DNA of 64,000 bases from Alopecurus myosuroides (Eukaryota; Streptophyta; Magnoliopsida; Poales; Poaceae), in the NCBI GenBank assembly GCA_028641055.1, contig CM054058.1, forward strand, positions 82,564,020 through 82,628,019, given 5' to 3'. How positions within the stretch are numbered: position 1 is the stretch's first letter; every line of letters begins with the position of its first letter. The notes under the pieces were generated by a model, which saw only the letters and a program-made list of their open reading frames with translations, did not search any database and had not been told where the DNA came from. This document shows, in pieces, positions 46,528-57,207 of this stretch. Position numbers and translations under genes: made by a program.

Positions 46528-49500
46528 TGTGACGCCCCGAGATCGGGCACTATGCAAATTTCAGCATTCCCGCCAAAATCCACATAATAACCGATTCCAG
46601 GTTGCCACGTCTGATAACATTACAACAGTTCATGAATAATCCACAACAACAACAGAAAAAGGTATATACAAGATGACTCAAACGAGTCAGGGATACAACT
46701 GATACCACACAAAGATCCAGAATAACAGCGGAAGAAACAACATATCGTCCGTCTACGGACAAGATACAAATTGGACTAAGAGTCCTGAAGATAACCGAGA
46801 GCGTCCAATCCCTGCCCAGGCCAAGCCGGAGGGATTCCCAAGCTAACGTCGTCAGACTTCAAACCTGTTGACTGCAATATTGAATATGCAGCCACGAAAA
46901 AAGGATTCGTGGGTCAGTACGGTTAAGTACTGGCAAGTGGATAAACCATACTCACAAGATACCGGCGTAGCCAGTCATCACAAGATACAAATACTTTGGG
47001 TTCAACGGAAAGGAAGGGATTATTGCAAATAAGCGGCAGCGGGCTGCACTAACCAACTACAGAGACTCAAAACAACATCCGGCTAAAAGAGGGGGATAAG
47101 ATAGCGTATCGGAACCAACTACAACTACTCACCAAAACAATACCCATCCAGTGTTACCCCCTACTAAGGAAGCAACCCAAGGATAACTCACACTGTTGGA
47201 TTAATGATGTTCAACTTATTGTGTCAATAAGACTATGACTAGTCAAGTTATCATTAGTTAGGTGTAAGTTGTCTGAGTACTTGTTAGCCAGTACTTTCAC
47301 CAAGTCGTCACATAACCACGGACAACACGGCTTCTCGAGAAGATTCATCCCTGCAGGGTGTGCTCCAGTACCCGTACACACTCGAGCCACCAACTAAAAC
47401 TCAGGTTGGCTCGACACGACCCAAACCATCTCTACAACCCATCCTAGGAGCCACGGAGCTATAAGGTCCCAGCCACGCAGCCGAATACTCAGCGCAGGTG
47501 TGCAAAACTCCCGCAGGACACAACACCCCGGCACTACAGGCCTCGCCCTATATGCATCATCATCACCATCAGTAACCAAGGGGGGCCAACCCATTATGCA
47601 AGGAGCAAATGGAACACCCGAACTAAGTGTGGCTCTTCGGACAAGCTGCAGATCAGGTCTAAATCGAGGGGGGTCCCATACTACCACCCGGATGCGGTGA
47701 GCACGCTCATCATGGATCAGTAGACAAGACTCTTTTCCTAGTTTCGACACCAGCCGGCTCCAAAACCCTAACCCGGGCCTCCTGCCGGTGCCTTATCATC
47801 AAATTATTATTACCCAAAACATTAACAGGTTGTTGATTGAATTGAAACCCAACTATCAACTAAACAGGTGATACGACAAAGGATAACAAGACTTGAGCAC
47901 AAACAAATCTAAGCATGCATCTACGACACGAGGGCCAATAGGGTAAACAAACAACAGTTAATAGGAAGTGGAAGGAAGGCTATATCATGGCTGCAAGGTA
48001 AACATACGATAGGATCGAGACACAAGCATCGAATCAAAAGGCTAGAATAAAGGCAACGGAAAGAATCGGTAACAAGTGATGAAAGGTAGCCATATGGCAG
48101 CAAGTGAGTATACTTGCCTGAGATCCAGCAAGTAGAGGTACATCCACAGAACTTGTCGTTGCTCACATCATCTCAACGTCCTATCCGCGAAGAAGCAACG
48201 AACCTCGAACAAACACCGGATGCAACAATTACTACTACGGCAAAAGATCCAGCATGATCCTATTTTATATGCATGACATGGCAAGATGCAACAGGGGAAA
48301 CAACTTAAGCAATTTAATCGGAACCGGAGTCCGGAGAAATAGATATTGGTTCAAGTTGTTTATCTAACCATCAAGTTAAATGTTGTTTAGCATGGAAAAC
48401 AATAGATAGGTGAGTGACACAAGATTAAATGGAATAGGGCAACAGTTGAATTAAATACCCCAACACATTCCATATTTAATTATTAGGTGACATTACTATT
48501 ACCCGCACCCACAAAATGCAATGCAAACATGATGCGATGACATTTTGAATATAGTTGATATGTTATAGAAAATAGGGCATAGGTATAGGGGTTTTAGGGT
48601 TTGGGTTCGCACGTTGGAAAGAGGATCGCCGGGGTCAACGCCGGAAACTTCGGAGCGTAGAGGAAGTAGCCGACGTCGAGGAAGTAGTGGAAGTAGCCGT
48701 TCTCGTTCCGTAGCCGAGGTAGTCGTTCACGTCATCGGTGGTTGTTGTCGATCTTTTCATCGAGGTCCGAAGAGGAAGTAGACGTTCGTTCTCAAACCAC
48801 ACGATCATCGTCGTCGAAGTAGTCGAAGCCGGGATCTTTGAACCATATAGGAAGTAGTCGTTCACGTCCGGGGTCGATGTAGTCGTGGGCGAACCGCGGC
48901 AACATCATCTTCGGGGTTGATGGCGATCTGGGTGGTCTCGGTCTTCGGGCGCGCACGAAGGCGGCCAACGCAAAACGGACACGGTGGAGATAGTGGTCGT
49001 TCACGGTTCGATGTAGCTCGATGTAGCGGTACTTGTCGGAGAAGATCTTGTCGATGGTTCGTGCATTGGCGATGGAGTACTTGGGTCGGTGTGGATCTTG
49101 GCGGTGCCACGGTCATCCACGACATGGGCGCGAAGGCCTCGGCCACAACAAACAGAGCACGAGCATGAACGGGTAACCACCAAGGCGACATGCCTCTTGC
49201 CGGATTTTTCACGAACACCCTGCGAGCGGTGCAATGGACGCGGGAACGGAGGACCGGCGACGGCGTCGTTCTCGCTGCGAGGCGCCGGAGGCGAGCTCGA
49301 CGACGGAAGAGGAGGGCGGATGGCAGCGGCCGGCGCAGGAGGTCGGGCTGCCGTGTGCGTGCCGCCGGGAGGACAAGGGGCGACGACGCTTGGAAGTGGG
49401 CAGCAGCCCTAGGGCTGCCGGCCCGTGGCTGCGAGGACGGGGCGGCTCGCCGGAGAGGAGCTAGGAGGAGGCAGTGGTGGCGCCGGCCGCGCCGGGAGGG

Positions 49501-50310
49501 AGCTGTGGCGGCGCCGGCCGCCCTCGGCCGGAATGGAGGGAACGGCGGAGGGGGCGTAGGGGCTCGGCCGTCTGCGGCGGGTGGAGGAGAAGGGGAGGCG
49601 ACGGGAGAGGGGACCAGGGGCCGGCGGCGCCATCTCCGGCGATGGTTGGAGGCGGGGAAACGGCCGGCCGGAGCTCGGCCCGGCGGAGGGGAGGGGCGTA
49701 GCAGTGGGGGGCGCCTTGGAAGGAGAGGGAGGCGACGGGGTGGGAGGTGGAGGTGGAGCTCCGGCGGGCGGAAGGGAGGCGCCGGCGGCGGGGTCTTGGG
49801 CGGCCTCCTGCCGGTGGAAGAGGAGACGAGGGCGACCGAGAGGAGGAAGAAGGGGGTCGAGCGGGAGGCAGCGAGCGAGGGGGGGGTTCCTCCCGTGCGT
49901 GCGTTCCCTGCCTGGGAGGTGGGAGGACCTGATGGCAAAAAGGGAAAACGGCGGGGGGGGGGGGGGTTTGCGAGGGAGAGAAGAAATTTAGGGTTTGGGG
50001 AGAGGGATTTCGGTGGGGGCTGGCTGGGCTTAGTTGGGCCGAAAAAGATGGGCAGGTTGTGGGCTGCTCTCTCCCTTCTCTCTAATTTAATTTTTTTTGC
50101 TTATGTTTTTTTCCAGAATTTGTTCAGGCTCCATTAAAACAATTAGATTTCTGCACCAAATAAATTCCAACAAATTTTAGAAAACATGAGTTGATTAATT
50201 TATATTAGTTTGTAAGTTCGAAATGCGTGATGATGCGGTATGCCATGCTATGCAAGAAATAAAAAAAACAAGCGACAAAATTATTAGGGGGAAAACCCCC
50301 GGGCGTTACA
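46528..50310 (-). repeat. 3' LTR of E
   Basis: 3,783 bp. 46528-48200 matches the LTR of D in order. 48640-48900 is a degenerate GAGGAAGTAGTCGTTCACGT-type repeat. 49180-49990 is a very GC-rich block giving long spurious ORFs on both strands, including a Pro-rich 358-residue minus frame. A G-run (49955-49969) and GGGGGAAAACCCCCGGGCG end it. Confidence 0.92.
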
Positions 50311-50773
50311 GTCGACACCACTAACTAGGGATTGCGCCCTCGCAATCCACCTGCTAACCCGGGAGGGGAAAGAAGTTCAACTATCGATTCTTCGTGCTTC
50401 CAGTTGATCTTCTCGACACCACTAACAAGAGATTCTTGCTCGGGTTGATGACGATGTGCTTCCACCAGGAGTCTTCCGATGATCGAACCTATTAGGTTAA
50501 AGGCTCAAAAAACGTCCACCCACGTAGGATCCTAACACTTTGAAAGATTGAGTACGAGAGTAGACTCCAAAAAAAATGAGATAGAAGGAGAAGTAGAATA
50601 TAGGTACGAAGAAAACAAGAATCCTATTGAGATGTTTTTTCCAAAATAGTTTAGCAGAAATAGTTTTTGACACTCTAGAAACAACGACCGTTAGCGAGGT
50701 TAACCTACAGGCTTTGTGGACCCGTTGCTTCGATAACCATTCGTATCGAAACAATCTCGGGAATCGAAACCTC
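50311..50773 (-). other. Internal region of E, non-coding
   Basis: The interior carries no ORF of interest. On the minus strand the end next to the 3' LTR (50311-50350) reads GGATTGCGAGGGCGCAATCC, an inverted repeat that resembles the GGGGCGCGATTCC found at the same place in D. It looks like the remains of both ends of a D-like interior joined by deletion. A classical polypurine tract is not obvious. Confidence 0.7.
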
Positions 50774-50785
50774 GCTCTGATACCA
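50774..50785 (-). other. Primer-binding site of E (initiator tRNA-Met)
   Basis: Minus-strand TGGTATCAGAGC, two bases from the 5' LTR at 50788 and the same spacing as in D. Confidence 0.9.
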
Positions 50786-50787
50786 TT

Positions 50788-53700
50788 TGTGACGCCCCGA
50801 GATCGGGCACTATGCAGATTTCAGCATTCCCGCCAAAACCACATAATAACCGATTCCAGGTTGCCACTTGTGATAACATTACAACAGTTCACGAATAATC
50901 CACAACAACAGAAAAGATATATACAAGAGGACTCAAACGAGTCAAGGATACAACTGATACAATACAAAGATCCAAATAACAGCGGAAGAAACAACATAGC
51001 GTCCGACTACGGACAAGATACAAATTGGACTAAGAGTCCTGAAGATAACCGAGAGCGTCCAATCCCTGCCCAGGCCAAGCCGGAGGGATTCCCAAGCTAA
51101 CATCGTCAGACTTCAAACCTGTTGACTGCAATGTTGAATATGCAGCCACGAAAAAGGATTCGTGGGTCAGTACGGTTAAGTACTGGCAAGTGGATAAACC
51201 ATACTCGCAAGATACCGGCGTAACCAGTCATCACAAGATACAAATACTTTGGGATCAACTGAAAGGAAGGGATTATTGCAAATAAGCGGCAGCGGGCTGC
51301 ACTAACCAACTACAGAGACTCACTACAACATCCGGCTAAAAGAGGGGGATAAGATAGCGTATCGTAACCAACTACAACTACTCACCAAACAATACCCATC
51401 CAATGTCACCCAATACTAAGGAAGCAACCCAAGGATAACTCACACTGTTGATTAAGGTGACATTCAGGTTATTGTGACAATATGCCTATTACTAGTCAAG
51501 TTATTATCGATTAGGTGTAAGTTGTCTGAGTACTTGTTAGTCAGTACTTTCACCAAGTCGTCACATAACCGCGGACAACACGGCTTCTCGAGAAGATTCA
51601 TCCCTGCAGGGTGTGCTCCAGTACCCGTACACACTCAAGCCACCAACTAAAACTCAGGTTGACTCGACACGACCCAAACCATCTCTACAACCTGTCCTAG
51701 GAGCCATGGAGCTATAAGGTCCCAGCCACGCAGCCGAATACTCAGCGCAGGTGTGCAAAACTCCCGCAGGACACAACACCCCGGCACTACGGGCCTCGCC
51801 CTATATGCATCATCATCATCAGTAACCATGGGTGATCAACCCATTATGCAAGGAGCAAATGGAACACCCGAACTAAGTGTGGCTCTTCGGACAAGCTGCA
51901 GATCAGGTCTAAGTCGAGGGGGGTTCCATACCACCACCCGGATGCGGTGAGCACGCTCATCATGGATCAGTAGACAAGACTCTTTTCCTATTAGTTCAAC
52001 ACCAGCCGGCTCAAAACCCTAACCCGGGCCTCCTGCCGGTGCCTTATCATCAAATTATTATTACCCAAAACATTAACAGGTTGTTGATTGAATTGAAACC
52101 CAACTATCAACTAAACAGGTGATACGACAAAGGATAACAAGACTCGAGCACAAACAAATCTAAGCATGCATCTACGACACGAGGGCCAACAGGGTAAACA
52201 AACAACAGTAATAGGAAGTGGAAGGAAGGCTATATCATGGCTGCAAGGTAACATACGATAGGATCGAGACACAAGCATCGAATCAACAGGCTAGAATAAA
52301 GACAACGGAAAGAATCGGTAACAAGTGATGAAAGGTAGCCATATGGCAGCAAGTGAGTATACTTGCCTGAGATCCAGCAAGTAGAGGTACAACCACAGAA
52401 CTTGTCGTTGCTCACATCATCTCAACGTCCTATCCGCGAAGAAGCAACGAACCTCGAACAAACACCGGATGCAACAATTACTACTACGGCAAAAGATCCA
52501 GCATGATCCTATTTTATATGCATGACATGGCAAGATGCAACAGGGGAAACAACTTAAGCAATTTAATCGGAACCGGAGTCCGGAGAAATAGATATTGGTT
52601 CAAGTTGTTTATCTAACCATCAAGTTAAATGTTGTTTAGCATGGAAAACAATAGATAGGTGAGTGACACAAGATTAAATGGAATAGGGCAACAGTTGAAT
52701 TAAATACCCCAACACATTCCATATTTAATTATTAGGTGACATTACTATTACCCGCACCCACAAAATGCAATGCAAACATGATGCGATGACATTTTGAATA
52801 TAGTTGATATGTTATAGAAAATAGGGCATAGGTATAGGGGTTTTAGGGTTTGGGTTCGCACGTTGGAAAGAGGATCGCCGGGGTCAACGCCGGAAACTTC
52901 GGAGCGTAGAGGAAGTAGCCGACGTCGAGGAAGTAGTGGAAGTAGTCGTTCTCGTTCCGTAGCCGAGGTAGTCGTTCACGTCATCGGTGGTTGTTGTCGA
53001 TCTTTTCATCGAGGTCCGAAGAGGAAGTAGACGTTCGTTCTCAAACCACACGATCATCGTCGTCGAAGTAGTCGAAGCCGGGATCTTTGAACCATAGAGG
53101 AAGTAGTCGTTCACGTCCGGGGTCGATGTAGTCGTGGGCGAACCGCGGCAACATCATCTTCGGGGTTGATGGCGATCTGGGTGGTCTCGGTCTTCGGGCG
53201 CGCACGAAGGCGGCCAACGCAAAACGGACACGGTGGAGATAGTGGTCGTTCACGGTTCGATGTAGCTCGATGTAGCGGTACTTGTCGGAGAAGATCTTGT
53301 CGATGGTTCGTGCATTGGCGATGGAGTACTTGGGTCGGTGTGGATCTTGGCGGTGCCACGGTCATCCACGACACGGGCGCGAAGGCCTCGGCCACAACAA
53401 ACAGAGCACGGGCATGAACGGGTAACCACCAACGCGACATGCCTCTTGCCGGATTTTTAACGAACACCCTGCGAGCGGTGCCCTGGACGCGGGAACGGAG
53501 GACCGGCGACGGCGTCGTTCTCGCTGCGAGGCGCCGGAGGCGAGCTCGACGACGGAAGAGGAGGGCGGATGGCAGCGGCCGGGGCAGGAGGTCGGGCTGC
53601 CGTGTGCGTGCCGCCGGGAGGACAAGGGGCGACGGCGCTTGGAAGTGGGCAGCAGCCCTAGGGCTGCCGGCCCGTGGCTGCGAGGACGGGGCGGCTCGCC

Positions 53701-54536
53701 GGAGAGGAGCTAGGAGGAGGCAATGGTGGCGCCGGCCGCGCCGGGAGGGAGCTGTGGCGGTGCCGGCCGCCCTCGGCCGGAATGGAGGGAACGGCGGCTG
53801 GGGCGCAGGGGCTCGGCCGTCTGCGGCGGGTGGAGGAGAAGGGGAGGCGACGGGAGAGGGGACCAGGGGCCGGCGGCGCCATCTCCGGCGATGGTTGGAG
53901 GCGGGGAAACGGCCGGCCGGAGCTCGGCCCGGCGGAGGGGAGGGGCGCAGCAGTGGGGACGCCTTGGAAGGAGAGGGAGGCGACGGGGTGGGAGGTGGAG
54001 GAGGAGCTCCGGCGGCGGGGTCTTGGGCGGCCTCCTGCCGGTGGAAGAGGAGACGAGGGCGACCGAGAGGAGGAAGAAGGGGGTCGAGCGGGAGGCAGCG
54101 AGCGAGGGGGGGGGGTTCCTCCCGTGCGTGCGTTCCCTGCCTGGGAGGTGGGAGGACCTGATGGCAAAAAGGGAAAACGGCGGGGGGGGTTTTGCGAGGG
54201 AGAGAAGAAATTTAGGGTTTGGGGAGAGGGATTTCGGTGGGGGCTGGCTGGGCTTAGTTGGGCCGAAAAAGATGGGCAGGTTGTGGGCTGCTCTCTCCCT
54301 TCTCTCTAATTTAATTTTTTTTGCTTATGTTTTTTTTCCAGAATTTGTTCAGGCTCCATTAAAACAATTAGATTTATGCACCAAATAAATTCCAACAAAT
54401 TTTAGAAAACATGAGTTGATTAATTTATATTAGTATGTAAGTTTGAAATGCGTGATGATGTGGTATGCCATGCTATGCAAGAAATAAAAAAAACAAGCGA
54501 CAAAAAATTTTAGGGGGAAAACCCCCGGGCGTTACA
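50788..54536 (-). repeat. 5' LTR of E
   Basis: 3,749 bp, very close to 46528-50310. Most of the 34-base length difference comes from about two dozen bases missing in the GC-rich block near 54000-54020 and a shorter G-run. High identity indicates a recent insertion, as for D. Confidence 0.92.
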
Positions 54537-54541
54537 TTAGT

Positions 54542-55978
54542 GCCAAGACCCAAGGATTGCAAGAATGTCATCGGCACCAAGTGGATCTTCAAGAACAAGC
54601 AATATAAAGATGGCATCGTCATTCGCAACAAGGCAAGATTGGTGGCTCAAGGTTTTTTTCAAGTCGAAGGTGTCGATTTCGGTGAAACTTTCGCTCCCGT
54701 AGCTCGTCTTGAATCAATTCGTATCTTGCTTGCATATGATTCTCATCATAATTTCAAACTACAACAAATGGATGTTAAAAGTGCTTTCTTAAATGGTCCC
54801 ATGAATGAGTTGGTTTATGTCAAGCAACCTCCGGGTTTCGAGGATCCCAACCACTCCGATTATGTCTACAAACTCGATAAGGCGCTCTATGGACTTAAAC
54901 AAGATCCATGTCCGTGGTACGAGCATCTTAAAGAGTTTCTAGTGGATCATGGGTTCAATGTTGGTTTAATCGATCACACCCTTTTCACCAAAAAGGTTGG
55001 AGGTGACATGTTCATATGCCAACTCTATATGGATGATATCATTTTTGGTTCCACTAACATTGCATTCAATGATGAGTTTTGCAAGCTTATGACGGATAAA
55101 TTCGAGATGTCTATTATGGGCGAGTAGGAGTATTTTCTTGGCTTTGAGATGAAGCAACACCCCGAAGGCACATTCATCAAGCAAGCCAAGTATACTCAAG
55201 ATATGCTCAAACGATTCAACATGCATGATGACAAGCCTATGAAAACCCCCATGTCCATGACTATTGACTTGAAACCCGACTCGAATGGTAAAGAGGTAGA
55301 TCAAAAGGTATATCGATACATGATTGGCTCTTTTCTCTACCTTTGTTCATCTAGACCCGATATCATGTATAGCGTAGGTAAATGTGCAAGGTTTCAAGCC
55401 TCTTCTAGACAAAGTCATTTTGAAGCGGTTAAGCGCATCTTTCGATATTTAGTTCATACCCCAAACTTTGGTCTTTGGTATCCCAATGGTTCAAGCTTTA
55501 AGCTCATTGGGTATTCAGATGCGGACTATGCGAGCGAGAAGACGGATAGAAAGTCTACATCTGGTGGTTGTCAATTTCTTGGTCGCTCATTGGTATGTTG
55601 GTCTTCCAAGAAGCAAAATTGCATCGCCCTCTCCACCATCGAGGCCGAGTACATCTTTGCGGCAAGTTGTTGTGCTCAATTTCTATGGATGCGGCAAACT
55701 TTGCGAGATTATGGTATCGACTTCGACAAGGTCCCCCTCTTGTGCGACAATGAGAGTGCTATGAAGAGCGCCTACAATCCCGTTCTTCACTCCAAGACGA
55801 AGCACATTGAGATACGGCATAATTCATTCGGGATCATGTTGAGAAGGGCGATATTGATATTTCCAATGTGCCGGCCAAGGATCAACTTGCGGACATCTTC
55901 ATGAAGGCCCTTGATGAACCAAGATTTCATTGTTTGAGGAATGAACTGAATGTTATCGATGCGTCTAACTTCTCCTGA
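54542..55978 (+). pseudogene. Reverse transcriptase and RNase H of B
   Basis: Resumes just after E with [20 protein letters not shown], then [31 protein letters not shown] (first Asp), [20 protein letters not shown] and the catalytic [12 protein letters not shown] box near 55030. One in-frame TAG at 55125-55127 (Leu usual) precedes RNase H: GSFLYLCSSRPDIMYSVGKC, GYSDADYASEKTDRKSTSGG, STIEAEYIFAASC and LLCDNESAMK. A frameshift near 55830 affects the tail (HIEIRH, then LADIFMKALDE). The pol stop is TGA at 55976-55978. Only one stop and one shift make it the best preserved copia polymerase here. Confidence 0.9.
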
Positions 55979-56033
55979 ACTCTTGCATAGATACCTTCAC
56001 TACACTTGTTATCTAGGTTTATATGTAGTCATA

Positions 56034-56049
56034 GACATAGGGGGAGCGT
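56034..56049 (+). promoter_or_regulatory. PPT-like motif after pol of B
   Basis: GACATAGGGGGAGCGT, 56 bases after the pol stop, matching GACATAGGGGGAGT of A at the same distance. It could be a second plus-strand primer or a relic of an ancestral LTR border. Confidence 0.55.
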
Positions 56050-56380
56050 ATTTCAACTCAGGAACCAACACTCCTCCTATCATGCGCAAAAAAATCAAAA
56101 CATCATGCATATCTAGTCATTATGTGACTTATTGTGCTTAAACATGAGTCATGCTTTTGGGCCCAAGATATATCTTCGCGGCTCCTTGGTATACACTCAA
56201 AAACGGTGGCTACGGCCACAAACATTTCTCTCTTTGATTATGTTGCTTGTCTCATTTGCTCTTTTCTCGTTTTTCTGTTTGTGTGCTCATTGCCGTTGTT
56301 TTTTTTTTCATTTTTGGTGGCTCACATCTTTTATCTTTTTTTTTCAAAAAAATCGGCTTACACGGGAACCCAAAAATTCC

Positions 56381-56701
56381 GGCCTAAGGCCCGGAAATTT
56401 CCGGCCCCCGTGATACTTCCCTCAGAAATTTTCCCTCATTTTCTCTATGCCCACTCACAGAAGACACTCCAGAAATTTGGGCGGAAATTTCAGGGGGCCG
56501 GAATATTCCGCGTCTTAAGCCCCGGAAATTTCCGGGGCTCGAGATTTTCCCAAAAAATCATTCCCCAATCCATTGTGCCCTCTCGCAGAAGGCACCCCGG
56601 ATGTTTGTGGCGGAATTTCCGGGTGGAATCTCCGGCCCCCGGAATTTTCCGGCCTTTAATACCAGAATATTCTAGGGTAAGAGGCTGGGGGCTATAAATA
56701 G
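56381..56701 (+). promoter_or_regulatory. Internal U3-like promoter of B (predicted)
   Basis: This block reuses the U3 modules of B: CCGGAAATTTCCGG (56391-56404), a 22-bp perfect palindrome centred on GGAAATTTCC (56518-56539), CCGGAATATTCCG, and two copies of the CACAGAAG/CGCAGAAGG module followed by GGCGGAAATTT (56449 and 56577). It ends in CTATAAATAG (56692-56701), the same 10-mer as the LTR TATA box. The leader is CT-rich, and the predicted ATG is 176 bases downstream. It would drive the accessory ORF. Confidence 0.6.
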
Positions 56702-56867
56702 GCGACGGGAGGAGAGTTTCCAGATCTTCCCCCCTCCCCCTCGCCTCCACTCCGTCCCCAGCCACTGCTGCCGCCTCCGAGCTCCCCGGGAGACCCCATT
56801 GCCTCCTTTCTCCGTCCTCCGGCTTCCTTTTGCGGATCAAGAGACCGCACACCCGTGCCTTACCCCC

Positions 56868-57207
56868 ATGGAACCCGGTATGTGCCATGTTTTCTCAGTA
56901 ATCTAGGGTTGTTGGACGATTAGATCTCGTTTCCTTCATCTTCTATGAGTTTTGGGCCGGAACATCCGTCTATCAGTCCTATGTTTCTCCTAGTGTTACC
57001 CCATCGCTCTACTTTGTTGTTTCGATTCGTGGCAGGCCTGCATTCGCAGCCCTAATGCGATTTTTCGAGGGTCAGAAATTTCCGCCCCCCGGAAATTTCA
57101 TCAGTGGCCGGAATATCCCGCCTGCCCTGAATCTTTAACAGAGAACCCTTATTCCTCTCGTCTAAGTTGTGAGCCCCTTTTTGATGTTTTGTTATTTTTA
57201 TTTGCAG
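56868..57207 (+). other. First exon and intron of accessory gene of B (predicted)
   Basis: Exon 1 coding is ATGGAACCCG (56868-56877) in a CCCCC-ATGGAA context. The donor is GTATGT (56878), the acceptor TTTTTATTTGCAG (AG at 57206-57207), and the 330-base intron is T-rich at its 3' side. The junction is phase 1 and enters the open frame of exon 2. The intron also holds CCGGAAATTTC and CCGGAATATCCCG words (57065-57120). A has the same start, gene position and phase. Confidence 0.6.

Larger units (their letters stand above)
46528..54536 (-). mobile_element. Non-coding giant-LTR retrotransposon derivative E
   Basis: 8,009 bp bounded by TGTGACGCCCCG and GGGCGTTACA with a perfect TTAGT duplication (46523-46527, 54537-54541). 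It has two LTRs of about 3.75 kb around only 477 bases. An initiator-Met primer site lies at 50774-50785. It has no gag or pol. The layout is LARD-like with an unusually small interior. The right-hand part of the LTR (minus-strand R/U5 side) is homologous to that of D. Confidence 0.93.

Noticed and set aside
48862..49938. 358-residue Pro-rich minus-strand ORF
   Set aside because: It sits in the GC-rich block of the LTR of E, overlaps long ORFs on the other strand and is not kept at full length in the other LTR.
49190..50137. 315-residue Arg/Gly-rich plus-strand ORF
   Set aside because: GC-composition artefact of the LTR, antisense to E, and shortened in the sister LTR.
57189..57206. Met at 57189 as the start of the accessory ORF
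   Set aside because: It lies in the pyrimidine-rich acceptor of the predicted intron; the upstream ATGGAA exon gives a better conserved start.
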